Of a stretch of 36,595 bases of DNA, positions 14,390 to 26,962 are shown piece after piece. Position 1 is the first letter of the stretch, and every line of letters starts with the position of its first letter. The translations under genes were made by a program, and so were the position numbers. The DNA is from Cruorifilaria tuberocauda (lineage: Eukaryota; Nematoda; Chromadorea; Rhabditida; Onchocercidae): positions 1 through 36,595 of the forward strand of contig JABVXU010000534.1 in the NCBI GenBank assembly GCA_013365365.1, in the 5' to 3' direction. The notes beneath the pieces are model-generated. The model made no database searches. It was not told where the DNA came from and worked only from the letters and a program-made list of their open reading frames with translations.

Positions 14390-14391
14390 CT
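14390..14391 (-). promoter_or_regulatory. Candidate trans-splice acceptor, glycine C-acetyltransferase gene
   Basis: GAATGTTTCAG on the minus strand, 15 nt before the ATG at 14374. It decides the start. If it is used, the upstream in-frame ATG (14398) is not in the mRNA. Confidence 0.4.
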
Positions 14392-16380
14392 GAAACATTC
14401 AAACAATATATGTAGAAATTATCACCAATCAAAATAATTCAAATAAAAATAATACCTATAACTGATTAATTATAACGTATATTATATACGGATATATTAA
14501 TCATAAACGACTCACGTATGTTTGGCTTATGATCCATATGTTAAAAATGATAACAGCATAATATCAACTACAAAACTTAACACAAAAAAGTGAACTAAGC
14601 CGATGATGACTTTGCAAATGTTCTGAGAAATCATTAGAAATTCAGAAAACAATTAATTGATGCAAAATTTTGATACTTCATTTCATTTTAAAGTTGAGAA
14701 AAAAAAATAGATAAATTTCAATTTTTTGCTGAAATAATCTGATTCATTATTATCATTGTTAAACAAATGAAGAACATAATTTGAAGAGAGTGAGTGGGAT
14801 GGTAAGATGAATGTCAACAAATTACACTTAATATAACAAACGAAACGAATATTTAATAGTAAAAATAAACAATAAGGAAAAAGAATGCGTAATAATTAAC
14901 AGTACTAAGAAACCTTATCAGTTAATACGATAGAATAAAGCAATTGAAGTGATTGCGAATTATCGTGTATGTGACGTGGACGTTGATAGGACGAGAATGA
15001 AAGCTATCATTACACTAATTACATTCTATAGATAAACCAGACAGATGACCATGAGACTTATTAAATGTACAAATTTGTAAAAATTAAGAAAAAACAAGTT
15101 CGCTACCAATAAATGCCATTGGAAAATCAACGAACTGAAACTAGAATTAATTTCATGACTGATTAATGGAATTTTACTTCATGATAGAATACTGATATAG
15201 ATCATCAACGCAAATATTTTTTTAAAGAAACATTACTAAAAAGATGTAGATAATTTGGTCCCAAATTTTTTAACCATATTCTTGCGGAAATATCTTCATG
15301 TTAAAGAATAGTGGAAAGTTCTAACTTATACCTGCTAGATGATTATGATTAAATTATCAGTGTTTTGAATTTTTTGAATATTTTGAGCATCATTTGAATA
15401 TCTTATTGTATTACTCTCAGAATAGTATGTGTTTGAGGCCACATAAATGTAGGTGTTTACGTTTAAAATCAACATGTGGCACTTAGAAACCTCCGACACT
15501 TTTGCATGTCAACAATGAGCCTAGCACCAAAGAGTAAGAATAGAATTTCTAGCCTACTTAATTAGGGATCTAACTTGGTATTTAAACAAAGACAAAATCC
15601 TCATTTCCATTAGTTCAGTTCAATTGAAGTGACCCCGCCTGTGATGTCAGCATGTTAGAATCATCATGTCTACTCGTGAAAACTCCATCCATTTCTCCAT
15701 GGCAAAGAATTTCAGTGCATCATATGCACTGAACACGTATAATTTTGTTAGAATCAATCAAACTCAATCTAACCATTGAAATTTAATAAAGAATAAATTG
15801 GTAGGAAGAAAATGCAAAATTTGGTTCAGGATTCGGAGAAAGTCCGACTTTCATCTTCACTGATATTCAAGAAGTTTTCAATAGAATAATAGAAAATGCA
15901 ACTGTCTCAAATTTTTACAATTATAAATTTTAATATTCAGTACGTAACTCAAAAACAATGATTACAGGCAAGGTTTTTTTTGCTTATGAGACACAAAAAA
16001 GTGAGGCAGTCAAAACATAACCTAACCACTATAAACAAGCAATACTAAACCAATTTATTAGCAAAGAAATCGATAGAAAGAAAAGTGACATTATCAAGCA
16101 TTATGTTTAAATGAACACGTGTGTGGCAGCAACTGAACTAATGTTTTTAGAGCAATCTCTTAAAAAAGGTACACTTACACATGTATATGGACATTTTGTA
16201 AACTTGCTTAATTTCAGCATATCAAGTCTTAAAATATCGAAGAAAACAAGGAACAAAAAATGAAGAACAAATTTCCAAAATCTTAATTAATTTACATTCG
16301 ATTCGCAGCAACAAAAAGCATAAAATTTAAATCTATATTTTTAGTTAAACCATAATAATGAAATAATTACCATTATTTCA
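14392..16380. other. Intergenic region upstream of glycine C-acetyltransferase
   Basis: About 2 kb between two genes transcribed in the same (minus) direction. It is AT-rich, with no exon-like open frame that links to a neighbour. The stretch around 15460-15720 is less AT-rich, but I found no recognisable coding sequence in it. A short imperfect dyad (CGTATA...TATACG) sits near 14477-14491. The distance is long for an operon of the C. elegans type. Confidence 0.5.
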
Positions 16381-19300
16381 TCATCGGAAATTTCGACCTT
16401 CGCCAAACCAAGAAAGAGAAGCAAATATTAAAAATAGCAAAAATGTACCAAACAAATCACCAAGGGCTGTTAAATATGGTATTGCAGCACAATCTGGATC
16501 CACCTCTATTGACCATAAAAAAGCAACGAGTAACTGACATACATAAAGAAGTGCGAGAACCTGAAAAAAACTTCCAACTTACAATTTGTTTTAGTACAAA
16601 ATTCAATTTTTTTTTTCCATTTACTCCTCCGGAGAGTCAATGAAAGAAAGCAACTCCGAAGCAAATGTAATAAATTTTGACTTGAATAAAACTTTCTCAA
16701 ACTATTCTTATGAATTAACAATTGCAAAATATGGGTAGCTGTAATTTCATTAATTAACAAAAATAAAATAAGCGAAACTCACAATATGGACTTACTCATT
16801 CAAAAAAATAAACTTTTTAACCTGCAGTAACGCCGCACAAATATATAAACTGGTAAAAAGTGGTCCAGACGGTAGACTACTTCCTTTATGCAAAATATGT
16901 ATAACCCAATTGAAGGATATATGACAAGGAATGACAAACAACAACAATACACGAGCTGAATATGCGTCCATGTCTAAAAATATTTCTTTTTGTTTAGGGA
17001 AATGAGAAATAACCGAAATAACCGAAGAGACAGTAAAAACCTTTAACGTGCATTAATATTGGCAAAATTTTTTATAGCTACAAAGTATAAAATAAACAAA
17101 ATTGGTAAAAAGAGCTTACCATTAGAAAAGAATGCTCGTTTAAAACTGAAATTACTTGATAAAGTTTCTCTCAATGTCCCAAATGAAAAATGCTGGTGAT
17201 AGAATGTGGCAAGACGGCTAGCTTGAATAGCTGCAAGATTGCCACCAACTCCTGCAAAAGAAAAAACTCCCACAACACAGCTTTCTATACAAAAATGGTC
17301 ATTCAGATTTTCAAAGTTACGTAGTGCTTTTATTATATACGTAAAAGCAATGGAGAAGGAAAAGAAAATGAATTAACAAGAACCACAAACCTAAAAGCTC
17401 CGAGTAAATTAAATATTTTAACGTACCATTTATAACAGGTTGGAAAATCGCAATTTTCGGAAATCGTTTTATGGCACTTTCAAGCACAAAACCGCCAGCA
17501 CTACTTATCAACATGCTTAATATAATGGGTGACCAGCCATTCTCTAGCACATCGGCTGTACCTTTATCCTTTCGCGCAAGATAAGTCCAGATCGGTGTTG
17601 CCATTATAAATGTTATAACCACAGCAACATTAAGCCAAGTTCCATTGAGATGTGCGTGAAGAAATATTGAACCTAAAATATTTCACTGTACCAATTGTAT
17701 GTGAACATCACATAAATTTTTGTGCAATATTAAGAAGTGGTAAGGATAAGATAACTATTCTGATGTTATCATTATAGCGATAATGAGAAAGTGATATAAA
17801 AGAGGTTAAGAGTTTTGTCCTTGTTTTCTTCAATTCATACTATTTTCTTCCAAATCATCTTTGTTATCCCTTTCTTTTTCCCCTCATAAATATGATTATG
17901 AAAATTTAACACATAGTGCTCCTTTCTTTTTTTGTTCTGAGCAGACATAAATCAAGGGTTAAGAGTCATTTACTTATTAAATCAACGCAAAACGGCTCCT
18001 CTCGTCGTTCCCTTTCCTTTTTCGTTCTATAGTATGTTTTTTAAGGTTCTGGATAAAGATGTAAGGCGTTTCTATCATGGCTTAGACTAAGTAAAGCTGC
18101 CAATTTTAAATCCCGCCAAGTCAAAGATAAAAACAATTCCATGGTCATCGAGCACATTTAAATTCCAGTTTAGAATGAAACTATATATTACTGTACAGTC
18201 GCGTTCCCTCAATATTTAAGGAAAAAAACAAGTAAATCTTTTCATATTTCAGAAAACATAATGCTTGAACTTGAATTGGACAATTACCTAATAATGAGAG
18301 AGCTCCTAAAGTAGTAAGATCTCCCAGTGAGGCAGCAATTGGTGTTGCAATATTGTCGGGATTTATTGCGAAACTTCGTGAAATTAAAACAACACATATC
18401 ACCGTAGTACTGAGCACTAATGATGTCAGTGATGCCGTTGTTAGACTACTTGCACATAATAAAATAGCATGAGACCAATCAATCTGGAAATGCATATCCA
18501 CTAACGAAAAAAACAAATCATGTTTCTGCACTAATTTTCAGCAATAAAAGCTAACATCTATCTCATACCATGTGGTAATTATCGTAAGCTTTTAAAGAAT
18601 ATCCTCACAAAATATTTTTGAGATGCTTTCTTCTTATCCAGTACATGAAAAGTACTAAACTGTCAGTCCCACAACAAAAATAAATTGAAGCTAAATATAA
18701 ACGACCTTAGTTTTTTCCTCATTAAACTTTGATAAGAAAGAATGCAGGCACCCTTCCAGCTCTACTGCAATCCTTCATCCATCTCCGTTACCAGTATTAC
18801 GTTCGACGGATGCGAATGAAAGTAAGTTGACTAAATTAGTTCATAAATCATCTCTATTAATCTCTTCATTTACACATAAAAACTAACAGTTTAATCAGCT
18901 ACTCTCATTACTTTCATGTGGGATAAGAGTTCAATGATGCCAGTAATTCTACGTAGAGGTCGTTTTCTGAAATTAAAAGAATCACCTGGCCCTTCGGTAT
19001 CCATGCAAGAATAACAGCAAAGCCAGAAGCGAGAGATGCTACAACAATTGATTGTACTTGAATGAGAGCCAAGTTTGTAATAATAATCTTTTTCGGATTT
19101 AAATTCATTCGTCCCATGTTTGCCTGACACAGTTGTTTCAAACACATTATCCTTGTTTTTTTCTTTTAATATGTACAGCACATTAACATAGGAAATCACT
19201 TGCTGATTAATTAAATAAATATATTTGATTATACTATGCATCTACTTCAAGCATCAATGATTATGTGAAAGAAGACAGGATATTTTTTAAATGCAGGTAA

Positions 19301-20661
19301 GTTTCTAAGAAAAAAGGACTTGGAGATAAACGTACCAGTGTTGATAACCTGGATGCAAAGGTCATTTCAAGATTTCCTTTCAAACCAAGTAATGAAGGTA
19401 CCAAAATGAATGTTTCAGGTACCTGTAAGGGTGATGAAATAAATAAATATTTTAGAGGCATTCAAAAACGCAAATTACAGAAACCTAGTTCAAGAAAGAT
19501 TAAGCAACTGGAAATGTACCTCGAGAAACAGATCCCAGTGCTGCACAATATCAAGAACAAATCCAGCAAAAACCATTCCAAGACCAGCAGGAACAAATGG
19601 GAATAATATCTGTAATAAAAATTGAGAAAATTTAGAAAAAACATAGTATGCTAGATAAATTTTTTACCATTCTATAAAAATAATGTCTGAAATAAATATG
19701 AAACACATGAGACTTTAAAAAGTCAAAAAAATTCCATTTACTGAAAAGATGGCGTAAAAAGTTGTATTATCTTCAATCCACACCTGTAAAAACAAACTAC
19801 ACGAAGATGTAGTAGACATGCTTGAGTCAAGGACGTTTTCATGAGTAAAACTAAAATCCTCATCTGAAGCAGCCTGTACACTGTCACCACTACTGAAACA
19901 TAACATAACTACACAACATATAAATTAGTACAACCTACTCTTTTTTTCTTAATTTGCTTTACTCTACTTCAGCTGCTAGTTAAAGATGAAGCAAAATTAA
20001 AAATACTGACAAAATCACTCAACATAGAAATATTTGCAACAAAATGAATCAAATTTAAAACAATTCACGGTATATGCACAGATTATTATCCGACTTGAAC
20101 AGAAATTTTCAAAATAAGAAGCAGACCTAGGAAACTGTTACTAATAAAATTGTTAGGTCAAATAAGAAATTAAAATCCAGGTTAAAAAAAACAAGCAATT
20201 AGTATGGTAAGAAAAAACTTCAAAGAAAGCAAAAGATACCTGAAAGTAAGATTTGTTTCGCCTTCACCGATCTTCGAATTTATCTCTCCCATCTTTATTA
20301 ACATTGGTACTGAATCAACCGTAACAGCGTTGTTCAATTTATTATCCGTCACTTTAGACTTATACCATGGTGGACCATCAAGTGAAGCAGCCACAAAAAC
20401 ATTATTGGACTCAAAATTTGTTCCCAAACTATCCAGTTCCTATATTTTACATTTTTACGTTAAATTTTATCATTTAAAAATTCATTCAGCTGAACCAAGA
20501 ACATTTATAAGTTGAAATTCTCAGTCCTAATCATTGGATAAATCCTCAAAAGCATTTACATCTAAATAACACAAAATAACTGGCGTCAAGGAAAACAATG
20601 AATTTTTTTTTCTATCACTTTCAATATCGATACTAACATTACTGATATTTCTAACATTCAT
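16381..20661 (-). CDS. SLC41: SLC41-family (MgtE-type) magnesium transporter
   Basis: Multi-pass membrane protein that moves Mg2+. Exons (minus): 20661-20560, 20439-20240, 19892-19742, 19609-19520, 19422-19336, 19123-18986, 18483-18288, 17672-17427, 17251-17120, 16973-16822, 16560-16381. Phases agree, giving about 557 aa (vertebrate SLC41 proteins about 500-570). Two MgtE-like repeats are evident: the first has [42 protein letters not shown] and [16 protein letters not shown]; the second has [39 protein letters not shown] and [16 protein letters not shown]. The roughly 150-residue N-terminal cytosolic part is acidic and not conserved. The start is the weakest part: the ATG at 20661 is the only in-frame one in the open stretch of the first exon, which is open further upstream without an ATG. 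A further 5' exon is possible. Short C-terminus after the last helix. Confidence 0.93.
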
Positions 20662-20693
20662 CTCCTTGTTTTCGCTCCAGAACCGTCGTCTTT

Positions 20694-20720
20694 TCAGCTG
20701 TGATGACAATTCGCTTCCAT
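20694..20720 (-). other. Possible 8-codon upstream ORF in the SLC41 leader
   Basis: ATG at 20720 in another frame opens an 8-residue peptide ending in TGA at 20696-20694, 33 nt before the ATG used for the transporter. It lies in the mRNA if transcripts are trans-spliced at the CAACAG acceptor (AG at 20739-20738). This depends on the unproven 5' end. Confidence 0.35.
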
Positions 20721-20740
20721 TATAGAGATAATGTCTTCTG

Positions 20741-21800
20741 TTGAACTTGAAATTAAAGTTGTTTACGTTGAGAGTTATATTTCATCTAAGAAGCTGCGAG
20801 TTTTTCATAATTTTGTAGCATTTCAGCTTAATAAAATGACTGTGAAATATTGTTATATACAGAAATATGTGTTAAATTCCAACGGCAATTTTCATCTATA
20901 ATTTTCAGTTCTTCTACTTTAATCTGTGATAAATTCGTGATAATCTCTTAAACACTATTAGTGATTTTAGCACCTCATACTACAGCATTCCTTGTAAAAG
21001 GATGAAAAAAATTTTGATTATTAGCTATGTCATCACCAACAACAACAATAATATGCAACAATAATATCTGTTAACTGGTTTATTTTAAAGCAAACGATAA
21101 GGATAAAAATATTTACGATTAAATTCGTGTGATATGAAACATTTCAACATGATATCTATTTTTTTCAAAAAAAACTTACACTTCGACCTCTTTCATTCAT
21201 TGATTACACATTCCTGAAATGTAAAAGCAAATAGAAATGCTATCAAAACGATTATACCAAATGCGAAAATATGCAAAACATCTGGGATTGCTCAAAGCAT
21301 GACATTTATCCGAACGATTCCTTCTTATCCATCCAAATCCAAAGTAAAAATGATTAGAATGAATTATCATTCACACACTGAAAAATCCAATACACAAATA
21401 TCAATGTTACCAATACCGCATCCGCAAAATTCGTAGCGTCTGTTTATCTAGCCAGGTTTTCCGAGGAAAAACGGATCAGCCAAGAGTGCATTTTCGGAAC
21501 TTTGTCCTTAAAAGAAGGACGAGAAATTTATGATGGATGAATAATTTCGTATCTAGTCGCTATAGCCTTAGATTAGAATAGGTATTAAGCGTTCAATGTT
21601 TTTCAGTCATTTACCTATTCTACAATTAAATCGTATAATCGCGAAAATTTTCGAATTACGTTTATTAACGTGAATTATTTTCATCCATATCAAAAAACAG
21701 TAAGAGGTGGGAAATTTCTCTTTTAAAATATGAGATTTGCAGTTGTGGTATGTAGTGTCATTGAATAAACGCCTATGTTTGCTTAGTTTTCGATATTTTC
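20741..21800. other. Divergent intergenic region, SLC41 / RNF141-like
   Basis: About 1.1 kb between divergent starts, presumably holding both promoters. The segment 21420-21520 is less AT-rich than its surroundings. No coding exon recognised on either strand. Confidence 0.5.
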
Positions 21801-21802
21801 AG
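21801..21802 (+). promoter_or_regulatory. Candidate trans-splice acceptor, RNF141-like gene
   Basis: TTTTCGATATTTTCAG ends at 21802, four bases before the ATG at 21807. The good T-rich tract and very short leader are typical of spliced-leader acceptors in nematodes. Confidence 0.55.
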
Positions 21803-21806
21803 CAGA

Positions 21807-23316
21807 ATGGGACAAGAAGGAAGTGTACTTTCAAGGAGATCTCAAAATACGATTGAGATGCTATCGATGACGTGGACGCAATTTGTTAAACTTATCTGTG
21901 AACTCAATGAAAGGTAATTCATTAGTTGAAAAATGCAAAACGTTTACAGTACCCGCGATTTTATGGTTACCGTTTAATGAAATTCACTTTGTCTAGTCCC
22001 ATCTTAAGTTTTCCTGGTACATTTCCCTTTTTGAACGCTTAGATAAGGACTTAACTGGATATCATGATTAAAAGGTTGATTTCCATGTATATTACGTCAC
22101 GGTTTTTTATAATTGAATAATTCGAGGGAAAAGTGTAATTTTTAAAGAGCTTTCAGAAAATTTTCAGATGCGCTAATTTTGTTGACTCAGATGGCAGGCA
22201 TTTATTGTTTGCAATCAAAAAAGGCACTGCTAATAATCTGCTTTGGAAAGTGACTGTTAGAATATGCACTTTGAAAGTAATCGTTCGTTATTTTTCTCTA
22301 TGCTCTCTCACCTACTTTTTTATTTATGACATTTCATTTTCAATGTAATAAAAAAAAAAGTCGTGCTTTATCTCAAAGTTCATCCATTGTAGATATATGT
22401 TTTAGTTTTAGCAAACCATTAATGCATGAATTTTAAAAATCTAATTTAGTGTAAATTTTGCATACTTTTTCGAATTCCTGAGCAGTTATTTCTATCTCTT
22501 TTAGATACTATTATGTTATGTTTGTCCACAAAAGTATTATGATAGATTAAAATTAAAAGTTTCAAGCCATTGGACAAATCAAAGGTCTAACTTTCTTCAA
22601 TTCCATTTGCCTTGCCATTCTTATTGATCATATTCATTTTATTCTAAAATTTATCATTGGATTTAGATTAGTGCACGATCGGTGGATTCTTACCGCGTAT
22701 TCTCATTTGAACAATTCTTGAACCTTCAGAAATCACTATATTATCTGCTGAAAGGTGCTACCAACGGTAAAGACGAATCATTTGAGGGACACGTTCTTCA
22801 TGCTTGTATTAACAGGTCAAATCATTTCTCAATTGTTTTTTTGTCAAATTATTCGAGTTATTACTGTTTTGATGGTTTTTTTAGACGGTAATATTGATAT
22901 TGATATTGCTTAATAAGCGATATTTCAAGCTCATACATAGTTGAAAATGAATTTATCAGGGTGTATAACAGCAGATATATTTTTTAGTGGCAAATCATAA
23001 TGTTTTGGACAAATGATAATCATATATAAAGATAATTTTATATCTTTTTTGTATAAGTGTTTTCAGGGCTCTTAACACAAGCGAATGTATAATATGTATG
23101 GAACGTAGACCAGATATAGTATTGCCTTGTGTTCATACTTTCTGTTCGATTTGTATAGAGCAGTGGAAAGCAATGGAGAAGGACTGGTGTCCGCTCTGCC
23201 GTTATCCTTTACAGCTTGATGGAAGTGACACATGGGTAATTCCAGATGCTAACGAAAGTGGTGAATTGAAGAATTATTTAATGTCCTTGACGAAATCTAA
23301 TAAAAACAGGAATTGA
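21807..23316 (+). CDS. RNF141: RNF141-like RING-finger protein
   Basis: Probable E3 ubiquitin ligase of the RNF141 (ZNF230) family. Exons: 21807-21913, 22168-22276, 22667-22815, 23067-23316. Phases 2, 0, 2 give 204 aa (human RNF141 about 230). The N-terminus is MGQE, like the MGQQ of RNF141, with Gly2 placed for N-myristoylation. The middle (HLLFAIKKG...LLWKVTVRICTLK, exon 2) matches the conserved RNF141 N-domain. The RING spans 129-166: CIIC, then C143-V-H145, C148, C151, and C163-P-L-C166, a complete C3HC4 set. The tail after the RING (TWVIPDANESGELKNYLMSL) is also RNF141-like. The interdomain linker is shorter than in vertebrates. The ATG at 21807 lies 5 nt after a strong acceptor-like TTTTCAG. 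Confidence 0.93.
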
Positions 23317-26300
23317 AAATGTTTACAACTGTAAATTCATAATATTTAATTAAATATCGGTTTGTAGCATGCCATTATTTCTAACGACTATTTGATAGGA
23401 GTTAAAGTAGAAATTTCATTACAGATTTCAATGCGCTGCAGTATTGTAGACCTTTCAGAGCATTAAAAATTCTCGCCGTTTTTTGTAGTGAGAGCAGTGT
23501 AGCAGTGATAAAGTGTTTTTATATTTATTTAGAAATACCGTATTCCAGGAATGTATCTAGTCTAATATTAATCTTGTATTTTTGTCCTAACATTTTCATT
23601 ATTTTATGTACGCATTTATCTTCAAGATTCGAGATTGCGATATTATTCTATTCTTTCTTGACTGAATGAATCATTGCTAATTGATATTTGCCAACTGAAT
23701 CTGTGATTTTCCGTTTTCTGTAGATATTGCCATATTGCTATGTTGTACCGTATTAATGTTTATATTCGTTGTATTTAACAGTATTGTATAGTACTAATGA
23801 TTGTAGATAAAATGCTTGCTGCAGGCGATGATCGTCTGTTGAAACGAATATTTACATGATTTCAGTTAACACATGGTTTCAGATAAAATAAGTCAAGGAA
23901 AAAAATCCAGAACTTTCACAATTTAGTCTGAATTTCCGTATAATTCTTGCAGCTGGTCTGGTTGAACCTGGTCTAGTTTTCACTAAAGCTAGAGCGAGAC
24001 TGTAATTTTAGTTTTGTTATCCAAAAATTGATGACGAACTCAGTTGTTTGCCGGACGACGCGTGATTTGATTCAATTACTGAGATCGGTATCTCGGATAA
24101 AGTTAATGTTAATGATTCAGTCTTTCAATACTCAAGGAAAGATTGGCCTGAATCTGGGAGGATAGATGGTATTCTTGCAAGGAAAGTATCAGGCAGATAT
24201 CGATGTGCCATTAATAGTGTCATTCACTCTATGTTAACTTCTAGAAAGTTCATACTAAAATAGTTCAAGCATTCTCGATAACGTGAACATACATTTAAAG
24301 AATATGGTCATATGAAGCTGTTGGTATAGGTCAGATGGAAGCTTTTAGGATTAACTGCTCAGTGTTCTGGATTCTAAGGTAAATTTAAAACGTATCATTT
24401 CGAATTTCAAGAATTTAAGACGTGTTATTATATAGTAAGTAATTTTAGCTCCAAGTCTACAAATACTTCATGGTCAAACCGATCAAAATCCATTAGAAGT
24501 TCCATAAATTGAGTTGCTGCAGCTAGAAGCTCAAATATTTTCCGTTACGCTAATAATCAATCCAGAATGTTCACTGAAAAGAATTTTCATCTTGCTGAAT
24601 ATTTTGATGAAGATAGTAACAATATCAATTTTTTACTTTACTTATCAAGTTTTCCAAGACAACCGTCAATTTTCAAATACATATCATAGTTAGTTGTATT
24701 TTCAAAAAGATTTAATGTTATTCAAAATATTTAATTTATATATGAAGCATTATTGTATTAGACATGTACTAGCCAAAAATTGGGAAAATCTATTTCGGCT
24801 TATTTTTCACCAAATGAAAGAGGACAAAATTTACAGTAGAACATCGTAATTAATAATTGATTAATCATATAAATGAAAACAGTGTGGACAATAATAATAC
24901 AAATTATCATCAGTGCAGATAGAATATTAGTAATTAAATGATTCTTACTATTTTTAACATCATAATTTTGTTTGTCATAGCAAATTTTTAATGCATTTAC
25001 CAAAACTTTCTGATAGCTTTATTTGAAGCTATCAGTAATTTGAAGTTTTTTTTCTAAAAAAAATTCATCATTAAAAAAAATTGTGCATTAGTAATAACCA
25101 CGATTAATTTTAAAGTACAGTCAGCAAATAATTGTTGTAAATATCGGAATTTCAATTAGAGAAGAAAATGGAACTTATAAGTTTCTATATGTAAAAATTC
25201 TAATAAAGGTATTTCATTTTGGAATAAAATTCACTTACTAATGAATTCGAAAATATCCAATCATTGAATTTGATCATAGAAAAAAAAACAATTTCAAGCA
25301 TTGATTTATAGTGATAGAACATCATCAAGATGCGTTTTTTCAGTGTTTTTAGAGGGAGAAAAAAAAGTTTAAAATATACATTAAAATGATTTTATTTAAC
25401 ACTATGAAATCAATTATTTTTCGTGAAATCTTGAAATTGGAGTTCCATATCAACTATGAATGGCTTTTTAAAAAGTTTAAATATTTTAAATTTTAGGCAA
25501 CAAAATTGAAAAAAAACAATAACAGATTTTATCTATGCCAGCAGGAATGAAGTTCATGGTGACACGAAACCAATAAACGAATGTTTCATGAAGTAGAAGT
25601 TTGATGAACTTCTTAAAAAACGTGATTATGTTCATTTAAATTTCGAGGAAAGATGATATGTTATAACTAATTGAATTTTAGTAGAGCAGTGGAGAAAATG
25701 AAGAACTTATGGTGAAATCTAGCAATTTGAAACTTCTAAATATTTGAAAGTAGTATTCTTACAGAAATGTTGAAAAAAAAATTTAATCTTTTTTTTGTTT
25801 CTAGGAAATAGAATCTTACTCGTGAGCAAAGATCCTATTTCTATTTATCACTATGTTATCAATCAAATTTATCTCTTATCAGGCGCAGACTGATAAAATT
25901 TTTTCATGAAATTAGAACAAAAAAACAGTCAAATCATAAATTAATTAATTTAGCTTGAAAATAGAAATTCCAAAATAACTTTGAACTATGAATCTCCTAT
26001 ATTTTTCAAACATCTTATACTATCTTACTAGTCAATGATATAACAACCTCAGCAGCAATGTTTGTGACCTACTTTCATTTGATTCTCCTCTTTCTCTTAA
26101 TTGAATCAGTTTCAGTAATTTTTGCAAGTTAAATTTGATACAATTCATGCTATAATTATAATTATTACTACTAGTAGAATCATATTACACTATACAGCAT
26201 TAACCATTGTTTATAAACAAAAAATTTATTTCTCACATTAAAAAATTCCTCATATTTACAACGAAAATTTCACAATGTTGAAGATATCACATTATCTATG

Positions 26301-26962
26301 AGCAAAGCATACAATATTTTATGTTCCATAGATAGAGATGAACATTGGAAAAAAGGTGGAATAGAATCCTGAGATCATGGCTAGTTAATTGAGGAGTGAA
26401 AACTGACAATGCACCAATACATCGTATGTAAAAACTTTCAAAATCATTAATAAATACCAAATAATATGAGCCTCATAAAAAACATATTCAAATAAAATCA
26501 CCAACTAGATGATCATATCAGTACAGATGTGTTGCATTACAATAAAAGTAATGCAGAATATCTACAAAATGGATAATACAATGGAATACAAAAGATTTAA
26601 TAATAATGAAAATATCATTTAAATATTAATATTTCATCAAAGCAACGGCCAGGTGATAAGATAAGAGAATTGATCATGCGTTTCCAATCATTTAATAATA
26701 TATAGTGTTAAGGAACTGGAAAAAAAAAGATGAGGTCACATATAAGCATAATATCGTGTTAATGCTTTAATTATTGTTTAATACCTATAAAAGCGCTCGT
26801 ATATCAGACTATTCACAGTTTTTACTAATAAAATATAACCGTAGCAGCAAATAAATTAAAGAAATAACAAATAAGTTAATGAAAAAAATTAATTAAAATA
26901 TCATCAACTATAGCTACTGTTAAAACATTACACCTAATTATCACAGACAATAGACTACAATT
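23317..26962. other. 3.6-kb gene-free region between convergent genes
   Basis: Contains the 3' UTR of the RNF141-like gene and that of the large coiled-coil gene. I translated both strands by eye for exon-like blocks and found none that resembles a known family or joins a neighbour; the longest frames are short and AT-driven. Around 23940-24360 the composition is less AT-rich, which may mark an old insertion or a non-coding transcript, but no termini are visible. An imperfect hairpin (arms AAATAG/CTATTT and ATCTT/AAGAT) lies at about 25805-25841. Confidence 0.5.

Noticed and set aside
14375..14398. Alternative start of glycine C-acetyltransferase at 14398
   Set aside because: The ATG precedes a TTTCAG acceptor-like site, so it is probably outside the mature mRNA. 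The ATG at 14374 gives a good mitochondrial presequence. It cannot be fully excluded without transcript data.
18891..19241. 116-codon minus-strand frame over an SLC41 exon
   Set aside because: It is in a different frame from the exon encoding ALIQVQ...AWIPKGQ, which matches the transporter family and joins neighbours in phase.
24800..25003. 67-codon minus-strand frame in the gene-free region
   Set aside because: It is Ile/Asn/Lys-rich, as expected of random AT-rich DNA, with no recognisable domain or splice partner.
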